Assembly (NCBI GenBank): GCA_943737045.1
Contig: CALSFV010000313.1
Coordinates: forward strand, 186,001-250,000
Direction: 5' to 3'
Length of the DNA stretch: 64,000 nt
Source: Parapristionchus giblindavisi
Lineage: Eukaryota; Nematoda; Chromadorea; Rhabditida; Diplogasteridae
The position numbers and the translations under genes were made by a program. A model generated the notes under the pieces. That model searched no databases. It was not told the origin of the DNA and worked only from the letters and a program-made list of their open reading frames with translations. Below are positions 35,001 to 47,764 of the stretch, one piece after another. Position 1 is the stretch's first letter. Each line of letters starts with the position of its first letter.

Positions 35001-38000
35001 TGACGTCACAATCTCAAAGGGACAAAGATATCGATCGATAAATCAATCAACCAATCAATCGATCGATATTCGGCATAGAGAATATCGATTAGCTTGTACC
35101 TTTAGTAGATGTTCCACGAGTCCGGTACTCTTGGCTCCGAGAGTGGGTAGGATGGCAGAGAATACTAGACACACGAGGGTACGATGGAATCGACGAGGTT
35201 GACTGAGAAGGGAGATCAGAAGATCAACCAGAACCTGTCAAGGGATCCACATATTATGCATATAAATCAATCGATATTTTGAATTTGGTGGTATGATATT
35301 GATTGGATGATAATTGGAAGTAAAATAACAGATAAACAAAATAAATAAATATAATAATTAACCATAAATACGAACCATAGTATTCTCCTGTGAAGGTGCA
35401 CTCTTAGCCACGACGACAATCTCCTTGAGTGTCTCTCCATAATCGGCTGCCTCCTGACTGTCGGGTGTCACAGCACGCCATAACGAGATGCACACATACA
35501 GTAGCACGAGTGGTCTGTAATCACACCAGGGTATAAGCATAAGGCATGTATCGGCGGAAAAGTTTATTTATCTTATTCAGAAATGTGACAAGTGAGAGAA
35601 ATTGTGGTGAATTTTGTGCTGCTTCAAGGGTCACGAAATTGTTCAGATTTTATATATTTATCTTATTTATCTATAAATGTAACAACAAGTGAGATGAATT
35701 TTGGTGAAATGAGGTAAAGGTTCTGTGTTCAAAGATTGTAACAGCCCTTCAAAAAGGTCCCGAATAAAGAGCATTTGATATTTGGGTGGAAGAAACCCCT
35801 TCCTGTATCGTTTTGTGCAATGGCCACGAAACGATTCATAAATCTACCCTTTTATCCACTTATTATCACATATCACAATCAATACTGTCATGAGGCATCG
35901 TATACAGAACTATAGGACAATTATCAACACTCCCGCCATTTGTCATTGAGTTACAAATGTTCTGTGAAACCAGAATTCAAGGGCTTGCAGGACAGCGTAA
36001 AGTCTCGAAAGAGTGGCAATATAGGAGCCCCCGCGTGCTCGAATTCACCAGGCGGAATTCATCTTTTATAGCCATTTCATTTTCCAAAAAAGTAGCATCC
36101 ATACAATCAATAATCAATCTATTGATCAATAATATATAGAATAGATATTTCTTACTTTTTCATATGTTGACTGCCAGCTAATCTAGTCAAATTAAACATA
36201 CACAAATGATTGAAATCAATATAATAAATAAATATATCAATTAAAATAAGTATATAAATAGAATTAATGTTTCATACTTCTTGAGATGTTGACTAGCAGC
36301 TCCTCTAATCGTCTTCTCGGTATTCTTCCATCCTCCATCTTCCGTCTTCTTCATCAACTTCATCAGTAGATCTTCATTCTCCTCTGTAATCGATGCACTC
36401 GCTTGCTCGCCCGCTTTCACCTTTAAACGAAATTCGATCAATAATCGATAAATCAATCAATATTTCAAAGTTAGTTCTTCTCGCTCTATCTAACTTTCTA
36501 ATTATCCATGCCCATGAGTGGGTGGCCAAAGAAGAGTCTCATCGTTATTAAATAAAGTTCAGGAAACCTGTCACTTTCATGCATCACGAAAGATATGAGA
36601 TCCTCTAATTCAAAGTGGAGACGCTAAAGCATTTCTACGTCATCTACAAATGATAAAAAAGAAGCAAATGTATGGCTGATTTTACTGCTCATAGCGCGTC
36701 GTATTAATGAATTCGAGGAAATATTGATTTATCGATTGATTTATTTATTGATCTACCTTGATCCTGAAGAGCGAATCGATGCACTGTGCGAGAGTGATGA
36801 ATACATCATTGCTCTTCGATCCCGACTCCTTGGATAGAGTGAGAAGGGCGGAGAGGGCAGTCTTACGAATGGATAGAGGCCATGAGGGGAATACTCCGAG
36901 TAGACGACGTAGTGATGATGGAGAGGAGACACACTGACAGTATTATTATTATTATTAATTTCTAAGATAATTAAACACTTAATCAATAAATAGAACTAGG
37001 AGGATTTCCAATAGTTTAACAGTCTGGTTACCAGTCATTCCATTCATGCAAAATTTGTGACGTTTTTTCCCCGTTTTTCCCCTCCAAATCATACTTCACG
37101 ACGCAAGCAATGGAGAAATCTTGAGGAAATCCAAGTGGACTAACACTACAATACCAGCTGATAAAGTTGTTTAAAATATAAATGCAATATTCTTCCATTC
37201 TATAAATCGTATGCAAGCGATCTTATAATCTAATCGATAGCTAAAGTCATATAAAATAAGTTTTAACTTAATAAATAAACAAATCAAAATATATATTTCA
37301 TGTATCCCTCACCTTATTCACATACAATCCACGGCGGTTCAATGAAGAGAAATCCCTACATTTAACTTTGGCTTGAAGCCTCTTGCATTACAAAAAATCG
37401 GCAAAGCTGATTTGCACTGGGCGGGATTCGAACCTACGAGGTTCGGATAGATACACAAAAGCTCTACCCACTAAGCCATATCGGCATGTCTCGCGAATCG
37501 TAAAACTCGATGATAGGTCTGGTCAGAAGCGAGCGCCCAGATACACCGTAGTCAACTTTCGCGCTGGGAGAACCTAGATGTTTTAGTGCTTATCATCACT
37601 CAGTTTGCGATACTTTCTTTTTCCGGCAAGAGCTTCTTAGTTACTATCATTGAGCGGCCGTGCAATCGTACATGATCCTCATCCATCTTCTCCAATATCT
37701 TTTCCATCGGACGCGCAGTCTTTGCCAGTGTGTCCATGTGAGCTACAACCCAATCATCACACACTCCACCAATCAATCCATCTATTACTTCCAATTTATT
37801 ATTTACATATATACTTATTGTCAATCAATATTGCTGGCTTTAGCAGTAACTTACTGCCATTAAGTCTTACTTCTGGCAAGGCAAAACAACAAAAGCTACA
37901 GTACCCCTCTTATACAGTAACCCCACCATCAATTATAATTATGTATATATCGTAAGCCAGCGACCTAATTGTATCCAATCTATACAGCTTTGATCATATC

Positions 38001-38473
38001 CAATCTATACAGCTTTGATCATATCATCGTATCTCATAAAACACATTTTAATAGCATAAATAGATAAATAAATAAATCTACTGTACCTTATTGACATACA
38101 ATCGTACATGATCCTCATCCATCTTCTCCAATATCTTTTCCATTGGACGAGCAGTCTTTGCCAGTGTGTCCATGTGAGCTACAACCCAATCATCACACAC
38201 TCCACCAATCAATCCATCTATTACTTCCAATTTATTATTTACATATATACTTATTGTCAATCAATATTGCTGGCTTTAGCAGTAACTTACTGCCATTAAG
38301 TCTTACTTCTGGCAAGGCAAAACAACAAAAGCTACAGTACCCCTCTTATACAGTAACCCCACCATCATACCTGCTTCAAGAGTAATCAGGAGTGCGTATA
38401 GATCAGCAGGTGCGGTCGTTGCAGCTGGGAGGGCGGCAATCTTGTCAGAGATCGCGCCCGCTATTGTGTTCAC
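31619..38473 (-). CDS. MYBBP1A: MYBBP1A/Pol5-like copy 2, reading frame open, 5' truncated
   Basis: Exons in coding order: 38371-38473, 38087-38178, 36757-36933, 36278-36420, 35376-35514, 35100-35234, 34916-35012, 34582-34658, 34224-34316, 34110-34166, 33908-34033, 33537-33650, 33370-33483, 33101-33235, 32500-32571, 32391-32435, 32105-32200, 31899-31967, 31619-31786. They join without a stop to about 683 residues, ending KKLQ. The same acidic linker and C-terminal helical region as copy 1 are present, with the Ala-Lys codons intact where copy 1 has the stop. Upstream exons are missing apart from a 25-bp remnant in the palindrome spacer. A partial duplicate of the second exon (interrupted by a MITE at 37,330) sits in the following intron. 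Exons at 31.6-32.6 kb resemble copy 1, those from 33.3 kb copy 3. No start codon is identified, so expression as a full protein is doubtful. Confidence 0.75.
32708..33085 (-). repeat. 26-bp intronic minisatellite, about 14 units
   Basis: Same unit as 26,130-26,400 on the opposite strand. It marks the place where homology of copy 2 switches partner. Confidence 0.95.
37330..37662. mobile_element. 333-bp TIR element with tRNA-like interior (left arm)
   Basis: Mirror image of 40,406-40,738. Ends CACGGCGGTTCAATGA and CACGGCCGCTCAATGA in inverted orientation. A tRNA-like segment lies on the minus strand at about 37,420-37,490. Confidence 0.88.
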
Positions 38474-38840
38474 CTAATAGAATAGGATTGAATCAGAACA
38501 CAAGAAGGAATCGAATTGCGTACAAGTGGCACTCTCGAGACGCGAATTCAACTGGTCAATAATACAAGGAGAAATTTAAATAATCTAGTATTATTGATTA
38601 ATCGATCGATTGAACCGGGTAATATTCATGCCGGGGGGGGGGGATCATTGAATCTACCAACTTATGATTCTGATATTCCATCTCTTGTTTTTGGGAATTG
38701 TCGTTGAACGATTAATCACATGACTGCAAGACAAGTTCCATCCTCGAAACACGAAATCAACATGATAGGGAGAAACATAGGTCGAATAGCTAGCTTATCG
38801 GTTTTCAAAATGCGGTCAGGTTTTTCGATTTTTGGCAAAT

Positions 38841-39230
38841 TAGCCTTTGCCCATTTGACAACCCTTCAATCGATATTATTTAATCGATATCTATTTTGTA
38901 TATTTATTTAGGAGTCTATTTATTTAATTATAGTGAGTCTATTTGTGAGTCTATTTGCCTTTGCCCATTTGACAACCCTTCAATCGATATTATTTAATCG
39001 ATATCTATTTTGTTTATTTATTTAGGAGTCTATTTATTTAATTATAGTGAGTCTATTTATTTAATTATACTAAATAGTTGAAATTTCTCCCCAGAGGTCG
39101 AAAAGTATGTTACAAAGCACCCAGCCTGACAGCATTTTGAGCCAAAATTTCCCAAAAAATCGTAAAACCTGACCGCATTTTGAGCCAAAATTTCACAAAA
39201 ATCGAGAAACATGACCGCATTTTGAGCCAA
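38841..39230. other. spacer of palindrome 2 with exon remnants
   Basis: It contains two direct copies (about 38,841-38,945 and 38,955-39,065) of a segment carrying, on the minus strand, GGTTGTCAAATGGGCAAAGG, the start of the exon found at 20,067 in copy 1. These are 5' remnants of copy 2. Then come diverged repeats of CCTGACCGCATTTTGAGCC. Confidence 0.75.
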
Positions 39231-40400
39231 ATTTGCCAAAAATCGAAAAACCTGACCGCATTTTGAAAACCGATAAGCTAGCTATTCGACCTATGTTTCT
39301 CCCTATCATGTTGATTTCGTGTTTCGAGGATGGAACTTGTCTTGCAGTCATTTGATTAATCGTTCAACGGCAATTCCCAAAAACAAGAGATGGAATATCA
39401 GAATCATAAGTTGGTAGATTCAATGATCCCCCCCCGGCATGAATATTACCCGGTTCAATCGATCGATTAATCAATAATACTAGATTATTTAAATTTCTCC
39501 TTGTATTATTGACCAGTTGAATTCGCGTCTCGAGAGTGCCACTTGTACGCAATTCGATTCCTTCTTGTGTTCTGATTCAATCCTATTCTATTAGGTGAAC
39601 ACAATAGCGGGCGCGATCTCTGACAAGATTGCCGCCCTCCCAGCTGCAACGACCGCACCTGCTGATCTATACGCACTCCTGATTACTCTTGAAGCAGGTA
39701 TGATGGTGGGGTTACTGTATAAGAGGGGTACTGTAGCTTTTGTTGTTTTGCCTTGCCAGAAGTAAGACTTAATGGCAGTAAGTTACTGCTAAAGCCAGCA
39801 ATATTGATTGACAATAAGTATATATGTAAATAATAAATTGGAAGTAATAGATGGATTGATTGGTGGAGTGTGTGATGATTGGGTTGTAGCTCACATGGAC
39901 ACACTGGCAAAGACTGCTCGTCCAATGGAAAAGATATTGGAGAAGATGGATGAGGATCATGTACGATTGTATGTCAATAAGGTACAGTAGATTTATTTAT
40001 TTATCTATTTATGCTATTAAAATGTGTTTTATGAGATACGATGATATGATCAAAGCTGTATAGATTGGATATGATCAAAGCTGTATAGATTGGATACAAT
40101 TAGGTCGCTGGCTTACGATATATACATAATTATAATTGATGGTGGGGTTACTGTATAAGAGGGGTACTGTAGCTTTTGTTGTTTTGCCTTGCCAGAAGTA
40201 AGACTTAATGGCAGTAAGTTACTGCTAAAGCCAGCAATATTGATTGACAATAAGTATATATGTAAATAATAAATTGGAAGTAATAGATGGATTGATTGGT
40301 GGAGTGTGTGATGATTGGGTTGTAGCTCACATGGACACACTGGCAAAGACTGCGCGTCCGATGGAAAAGATATTGGAGAAGATGGATGAGGATCATGTAC

Positions 40401-40743
40401 GATTGCACGGCCGCTCAATGATAGTAACTAAGAAGCTCTTGCCGGAAAAAGAAAGTATCGCAAACTGAGTGATGATAAGCACTAAAACATCTAGGTTCTC
40501 CCAGCGCGAAAGTTGACTACGGTGTATCTGGGCGCTCGCTTCTGACCAGACCTATCATCGAGTTTTACGATTCGCGAGACATGCCGATATGGCTTAGTGG
40601 GTAGAGCTTTTGTGTATCTATCCGAACCTCGTAGGTTCGAATCCCGCCCAGTGCAAATCAGCTTTGCCGATTTTTTGTAATGCAAGAGGCTTCAAGCCAA
40701 AGTTAAATGTAGGGATTTCTCTTCATTGAACCGCCGTGGATTG
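40401..40743. mobile_element. 333-bp TIR element carrying a tRNA-like sequence, GATTG duplication
   Basis: The element is 40,406-40,738 with terminal repeats CACGGC(C/G)G(C/T)TCAATGA. GATTG flanks it at 40,401-40,405 and 40,739-40,743, and the uninterrupted exon at 39,890-39,981 has a single GATTG. There is no transposase. Confidence 0.9.
40580..40655 (+). other. tRNA-like sequence inside the TIR element
   Basis: The A-box TGGCTTAGTGGGTAGAGC (from 40,590) and the B-box GGTTCGAATCC (40,634-40,644) match Pol III internal promoter consensus at tRNA spacing. The acceptor stem does not close, so it is tRNA-derived and not a working tRNA. Confidence 0.5.
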
Positions 40744-43700
40744 TATGTGAATAAGGTGAGGGATACATGAAATATATATTTTGATTTGTTTATTTATTAA
40801 GTTAAAACTTATTTTATATGACTTTAGCTATCGATTAGATTATAAGATCGCTTGCATACGATTTATAGAATGGAAGAATATTGCATTTATATTTTAAACA
40901 ACTTTATCAGCTGGTATTGTAGTGTTAGTCCACTTGGATTTCCTCAAGATTTCTCCATTGCTTGCGTCGTGAAGTATGATTTGGAGGGGAAAAACGGGGA
41001 AAAAACGTCACAAATTTTGCATGAATGGAATGACTGGTAACCAGACTGTTAAACTATTGGAAATCCTCCTAGTTCTATTTATTGATTAAGTGTTTAATTA
41101 TCTTAGAAATTAATAATAATAATAATACTGTCAGTGTGTCTCCTCTCCATCATCACTACGTCGTCTACTCGGAGTATTCCCCTCATGGCCTCTATCCATT
41201 CGTAAGACTGCCCTCTCCGCCCTTCTCACTCTATCCAAGGAGTCGGGATCGAAGAGCAATGATGTATTCATCACTCTCGCACAGTGCATCGATTCGCTCT
41301 TCAGGATCAAGGTAGATCAATAAATAAATCAATCGATAAATCAATATTTCCTCGAATTCATTAATACGACGCGCTATGAGCAGTAAAATCAGCCATACAT
41401 TTGCTTCTTTTTTATCATTTGTAGATGACGTAGAAATGCTTTAGCGTCTCCACTTTGAATTAGAGGATCTCATATCTTTCGTGATGCATGAAAGTGACAG
41501 GTTTCCTGAACTTTATTTAATAACGATGAGACTCTTCTTTGGCCACCCACTCATGGGCATGGATAATTAGAAAGTTAGATAGAGCGAGAAGAACTAACTT
41601 TGAAATATTGATTGATTTATCGATTATTGATCGAATTTCGTTTAAAGGTGAAAGCGGGCGAGCAAGCGAGTGCATCGATTACAGAGGAGAATGAAGATCT
41701 ACTGATGAAGTTGATGAAGAAGACGGAAGATGGAGGATGGAAGAATACCGAGAAGACGATTAGAGGAGCTGCTAGTCAACATCTCAAGAAGTATGAAACA
41801 TTAATTCTATTTATATACTTATTTTAATTGATATATTTATTTATTATATTGATTTCAATCATTTGTGTATGTTTAATTTGACTAGATTAGCTGGCAGTCA
41901 ACATATGAAAAAGTAAGAAATATCTATTCTATATATTATTGATCAATAGATTGATTATTGATTGTATGGATGCTACTTTTTTGGAAAATGAAATGGCTAT
42001 AAAAGATGAATTCCGCCTGGTGAATTCGAGCACGCGGGGGCTCCTATATTGCCACTCTTTCGAGACTTTACGCTGTCCTGCAAGCCCTTGAATTCTGGTT
42101 TCACAGAACATTTGTAACTCAATGACAAATGGCGGGAGTGTTGATAATTGTCCTATAGTTCTGTATACGATGCCTCATGACAGTATTGATTGTGATATGT
42201 GATAATAAGTGGATAAAAGGGTAGATTTATGAATCGTTTCGTGGCCATTGCACAAAACGATACAGGAAGGGGTTTCTTCCACCCAAATATCAAATGCTCT
42301 TTATTCGGGACCTTTTTGAAGGGCTGTTACAATCTTTGAACACAGAACCTTTACCTCATTTCACCAAAATTCATCTCACTTGTTGTTACATTTATAGATA
42401 AATAAGATAAATATATAAAATCTGAACAATTTCGTGACCCTTGAAGCAGCACAAAATTCACCACAATTTCTCTCACTTGTCACATTTCTGAATAAGATAA
42501 ATAAACTTTTCCGCCGATACATGCCTTATGCTTATACCCTGGTGTGATTACAGACCACTCGTGCTACTGTATGTGTGCATCTCGTTATGGCGTGCTGTGA
42601 CACCCGACAGTCAGGAGGCAGCCGATTATGGAGAGACACTCAAGGAGATTGTCGTCGTGGCTAAGAGTGCACCTTCACAGGAGAATACTATGGTTCGTAT
42701 TTATGGTTAATTATTATATTTATTTATTTTGTTTATCTGTTATTTTACTTCCAATTATCATCCAATCAATATCATACCACCAAATTCAAAATATCGATTG
42801 ATTTATATGCATAATATGTGGATCCCTTGACAGGTTCTGGTTGATCTTCTGATCTCCCTTCTCAGTCAACCTCGTCGATTCCATCGTACCCTCGTGTGTC
42901 TAGTATTCTCTGCCATCCTACCCACTCTCGGAGCCAAGAGTACCGGACTCGTGGAACATCTACTAAAGGTACAAGCTAATCGATATTCTCTATGCCGAAT
43001 ATCGATCGATTGATTGGTTGATTGATTTATCGATCGATATCTTTGTCCCTTTGAGATTGTGACGTCATCGGATGCGGAACTATCAGGCGATAAGGGCGAG
43101 GAAGAAGAAGAGGAGGATGAGGAGATGGAAGAGGGTGGAGATGGAGATGAAGGTACGGTATTCAGTTCAAGTCGGGGTATTTCCATTTTGTATCGTAATT
43201 ATTGATTTTTACCATCTTAATTATTGATTTTTATCAATCAATTTTATTCCTGAACATAAAATAGGGCATAGTTTGTGGGTTAAGTAGTTGTCATGAAGGA
43301 TGTTCATCGCCAATGATTTTTGAGTTATCGGTTTGTGTTGAGAGGGGGTTGCACATGGTAGCATGTAGTTTGGAGCTTAAATAATATTGATTGAAGAAAT
43401 GTTATTCAGATATGGCATCAGAGGGTGATGATGATGACGATGAAGAAGAATCTGAGGAAGAAGATGATGAAACCGATGTTGGAGAGGTACGATAATCCGA
43501 GATGATATGATGACAATAAGGCCCTAACCGATAATTGATTTAATTGGGCGTCTATTGTATTGATCGCTTCCTTTGTACACAATTCCTAAATCATTTAAAC
43601 ACGTTGAATGCAGTCTTCATCTTGATTATTCGTAACTTGAGAGAAAGAGAGGAATGAAATGGACATGCCACCCGGTGAAATTGTGTTTCAGCTTATCTGT

Positions 43701-45447
43701 TTAGTCGTGTACACATTCTATATTTGGTCAGTATTTCGATTGCTTTTTCAGGTAGACACTCAATTGGTGGAACGACTACAGTCGGCACTAGGCAAGGCAG
43801 CCGTCACGAGTGGAGATGAAGACGATGATGATGGACCCATCGAGGTATGATCTTTGATCTTTCATATCTGATCTTTGATCTCTGATCCCCACTCATTGCA
43901 GACGGTGGATGACGAGGAGATGTTCAAGCTCGACGAGGGTCTCGTAGCCGCTTTCAAGGTATACTGTAGTGCATGAGTAGTACTGTAGCTAATCAATCGA
44001 CAAAATATTTGAATCTAATTTAATCGATATTCAGGCAATTGGTGGACAGTCGGTTCGCGGAGCAGCCGCGTCCCGATTCGCCAAACCTCTCCGTATGAGA
44101 GTGTGCGATCTTCTACTCTTTGTCGTCTCATCCAAGGATACGTCCGATGAGGCGAAGATTGTGAGTGTGTTTATGTATTTCGTGAAACACGAATTCACTT
44201 GGTTGTTGTGTAAAGTTTTTGAAAAACCGACACTGAACCTCTCCGTTCTGGAAACACTCTCGTTGACAAAGGAAGTGAGAGAGTGTGACCAGAGTGGAGA
44301 GTTTCAAATTAGCTCGGGTGTTTCACTTTAACGGTCCAAATAAACATTGTTCTGTGAAGAAGTAAATTGGATTATTAGATTAATAGCATTATTATTATTA
44401 TTATTAATATTATTCAGGTCCTAATCCTTCCTCTTGTCCGTACCACCATCAAGTTGTCGCACGAGAAGAAGGACGAAGAGGCGACGAAGAAAATGATTGA
44501 ATTGCTCATTATTGTTGCTCATCTCAAGAAGGTACGGTAGCCGATCTATCGCAAACTGATTTGGATTAATCAATATACTATCAGATTACCTCCACCGAGG
44601 CTACCGTACTCTCGGTCGTGGCGGGACTTGAGAAGGAGGCCACCACGGTCACTAATCCTTTCTTGCACGATATAATTGGAGATCTCATCGGATTCTTGGT
44701 AAGGATGATTGTGATATTGATTGATTGGTGCTGTCTACGGTTACGGTATCGTACAATTATTGATTGATCAAGTCTTGATGGTTGCGTACTGTATCCATAG
44801 ATTGATTTATTGATTGATTATTCGTGTTTCAGTGTTCAATCCTCGCTCATCCATCACTCTCATCGTCCGCTCACACTGCCTTCATCTCACTCTTTGATCG
44901 TTTCATCCAACAGGACACCAATGCACTGCCTGCGCCAGTGGCTAGTGCTCCCATTGCACGTTGTCCGGTACGGTATATTGGCGAGGGTTACGGTAGCAAA
45001 AGTTTCATAGTATAGTATGACTTTGCTTAGAAATAATAGGAGATATTCTAATACAGATTGGAAGATCATGATGTCTCACAGTACTTATTGTTATTGTTAT
45101 TATAGACAGTCGTGTTACTTGGCTATATATTGATTGATTATCTTTAGGCGGCCTTCGCCTCTGATGCCGCTCATTTCATCAAGATTGCCTTCGACGACAA
45201 CGTCCGTATCTTCCGAAGGGTACGGTATTATTGATTATTTATTACGGTTACGGTATGCTTTATCGATCGACTATCTTTGCAGACGGAAGCTCTTCAATGC
45301 GCGCTGACGTTGGCTCGAAAGGATGTGGTAAGGGGGACTTGTAGATTTTGTGTTTCATGTATTTGATTATTGGCTATTGCCTATTCTTTTCCGCTCGACA
45401 ACTGAAATCCATTATCATATGAAATTTATGATGATTTAAATATTTTT

Positions 45448-45489
<42 letters not shown>

Positions 45490-45751
45490 TATTATTATTA
45501 TTGCCATTATTTACCATTATCTTATTTCAGCTGCGCGATAGCTCTGGCAGTGGAAAGAGTGCGGGCAAGGCGCTGGCTCCTCTACTTCCTGCGGCTCTGT
45601 CGTTCCCTGAAGGAGCAGCGGACAAGGTACAGAGCTACTTTTATTTTATTTACTTTAAAAAATACAATAATAATATTAATTGTAAAAACACTTTTTTCGA
45701 AAAAAATGTCGTTGAATATTGAGATATTGATTGATCTGGGCCTAATTTCAG

Positions 45752-46525
45752 AATATTTAAAGGTAGAGATTGATCTGAAGCGGGACGACATTCAATCGAA
45801 ATATACCCTTCCTTTATTAAGCCGAAAGATTATTGACAAATGCCAGGAGGTAGTTATCAACCTTTTAGTTCATTCAAGAAATTGCATACGATAATTGAAT
45901 TATTTTGTTGAACAAAGCCATTTTCATTTGCAGTTGCAAGCACAATATGATCTCCTCACGGACAGACCTACAATCTGAGATGACGTCTTCAACCCCTGAG
46001 CCAAGCACAAAATAAAGTGATTGTGAAAATTATATTCCATTTCCATTCATAGTACATGCCATTGTCTGCTCCAGAGAGCTCATAGAATGAGAAGAACAGC
46101 ACTACGATGAGAGGCGAACTGTAGGATACTGTAGGATACAGTAATATACGGAAGGGTACTGTATGAAACTTCAGCACTACAATGAGAGCGGTACTGCAGG
46201 ATACGGTAGGATAAGATGAGGAAGAACAACAGTAACTGTATCATCAATAGGATACAGCCACTGCTGTTCTTCGCATGAGGTAAAATTCTGAGAATTGAGT
46301 GGTAGATGCCATGGACTTGAATATTCGTGAAAACCAGTGAATGATGCCAAAGTTTTATGGTTTTTCTTATGCGATGAAATGTCTCAACAAATAGTAGTTG
46401 TTCACAATGGTAACAATAATAGTTATTATAATTGACAAGGGAACTATTAGATTGAGTTAGAATTAACCGTGGATTTTGAACTTCAACTTTGACTTGAAAT
46501 TTCTCTTGCACTCAAAGAGACGGCT
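45752..46525 (+). pseudogene. transplanted 3' segment of the small secreted gene
   Basis: It matches 4014-4580 plus 10,677-10,900. It retains counterparts of exon 4 (YLKVEIDLK...KCQE) and of exon 5 (LQAQYDLL) with TGA and AATAAA. Differences include Gln to Lys and the loss of a few bases after exon 4. It lacks the signal-peptide exon and is fused behind the intron of MYBBP1A-like copy 3. It also provides the empty site of the 6.1-kb element at 46,303-46,309. Confidence 0.88.
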
Positions 46526-46528
46526 CTT

Positions 46529-47400
46529 CCACAAGAAGCTACAGTAGTTACCTCACGATTACGGTATATGTTGTCTATCGAGAACTGATTGTTTTGTTTT
46601 GTGTTCCTTTGATTTTTTACATTGATTATGGCCTTGTTCCTTTCGTTGTTATGTTTCTGTTACTATCTTTTCATTCAATCATTCATTGTTTTCTACCCAT
46701 TTCCACCTCACAAACGTTGTCTGTTATTATCTCGTTTACAGTATCTCCATTGTTGGTCCCGTCTGGCAAGGAGAAAACATGTGTTATCTCTGTTAGAACA
46801 AAAGTAAGATAATAAAAGTTTATAAGTCCATTGAGTGTGCGATAACATCGCATACTACGTAAGTCAATCAATATACAATGTACGAGGAGTCTCGAAACGA
46901 AAGATTGGGAGGGTACTGGTAAGTGTGAGCTTATCGAAATAAATGAATACCAGTGATGCCAGATAGGTGAGCTTGAATTAAATAAGTACTATGTGCAGGA
47001 TACAGTATTGTTTGGGATGGTGTCATGGTATACGGTAGGCATACTGTAGGTGTACCCGTCGATCGATTGATTGATTGATTAACATCGATCGGGAGGCTCG
47101 GCAAAGACGGTGTGCCTTGTGCAGAAGAACGATCCGGAAGATGATATTGAAGACGAGAAACTGAAATGGAAGGGAGGATTACGGTAACTAATCGATCGAT
47201 AACTGAGAATGAGATGGTAATTAATCGAAAGATAACTAAGTAAGATTGCTTTAGTTGAGGATGGATAATTTCGACTTACTGCTGTTGGGAAGAAAACACG
47301 ACTTGCCACGTCGACGTGGGAGTGATGAATGCAGAAATCGAACTGAATAGATTGATCTTTGATCTTTGATCTTTGATCTTTGATCATTATACATTGATTG
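46529..47400 (+). other. last codons and 3' flank of copy 3
   Basis: CCACAAGAAGCTACAGTAG is the end of the normal last exon. It is followed by the usual 3' flank with GATAATAAAAG and the conserved inter-copy segment, including an uninterrupted KTVCLVQKNDPEDDIEDEK frame near 47,105-47,165. Confidence 0.75.
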
Positions 47401-47671
47401 GCTGTTTCACAGTCACATCCCGATCTTATTTGAAACTCTCCATTCTGGTAATGCTCTCTCGCTTTCTTTGTCTACGAGAGAGCGTGCTCAGAGTTTCAAA
47501 ATAGCCCGGGCCTTATCATAGTCGTTATTGTAATACCACGACAATTTCATTTTGATTGATTTTATCATTATTATTTATTACCATGTAATATCCTATGCCT
47601 CTCTCTCTCTTCAACAGTATCATTTTATGAAATGGAATAAATAAATAAAATTAATTTGATATCACTTTCAG

Positions 47672-47764
47672 AGTCTATTGTCAGACGTAGTTCCTTATGT
47701 CTCAAGCGAAGGCAAATTGAAATGGAATGATCTCAGTGAGACCTTCCTTGCCGATATCCTAAAG
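47672..47764 (+). pseudogene. 5' exon downstream of copy 3, donor lost
   Basis: Counterpart of 28,621-28,713 (SLLSDVVPYVSSEG...ADILK). The donor AAG|GTAGAC has become AAGGGAGAC, removing the GT. The next exon is deleted. Only the end of a further exon remains near 48,263 (ATCTTGCTGCTGTGAG). Confidence 0.75.

Larger units (their letters stand above)
40326..40755 (+). pseudogene. duplicated exon broken by a MITE
   Basis: The segment around exon 39890-39981 is repeated 436 bp downstream. The duplicate exon begins at 40,326 and is split at 40,405 by a 333-bp element; its last bases (VNK) resume after 40,743. It is probably skipped in splicing. The same arrangement exists in copy 2. Confidence 0.8.
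33236..44832. repeat. palindrome 2, 5.6-kb arms, 390-bp spacer
   Basis: Arms 33,236-38,840 and 39,231-44,832 are inverted copies. Outside a G-run length difference of 3 bp near 38,635, positions sum to 78,068. Long stretches are identical on inspection; one visible substitution is GCC versus GTC at the start of the exon at 33,650/44,418. The arms hold most of copies 2 and 3, including the same MITE insertion and exon duplication. Confidence 0.93.
39595..45626 (+). pseudogene. MYBBP1A: MYBBP1A/Pol5-like copy 3, C-terminus replaced
   Basis: Exons: 39595-39697, 39890-39981, 41135-41311, 41648-41790, 42554-42692, 42834-42968, 43056-43152, 43410-43486, 43752-43844, 43902-43958, 44035-44160, 44418-44531, 44585-44698, 44833-44967, 45148-45219, 45283-45327, 45531-45626. 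They are open and nearly identical to copy 2 as far as 44,832. The last two exons of the other copies are missing. The next acceptor (TTTCAG, 45,746-45,751) leads into the 3' part of the small secreted gene, where the frame meets TAA at 45,758-45,760. Only the final codons of the normal last exon survive, near 46,529-46,547. The 5' end is cut at the palindrome spacer. An extra copy of the second exon at 40,326-40,405 is broken by a MITE. Confidence 0.85.
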
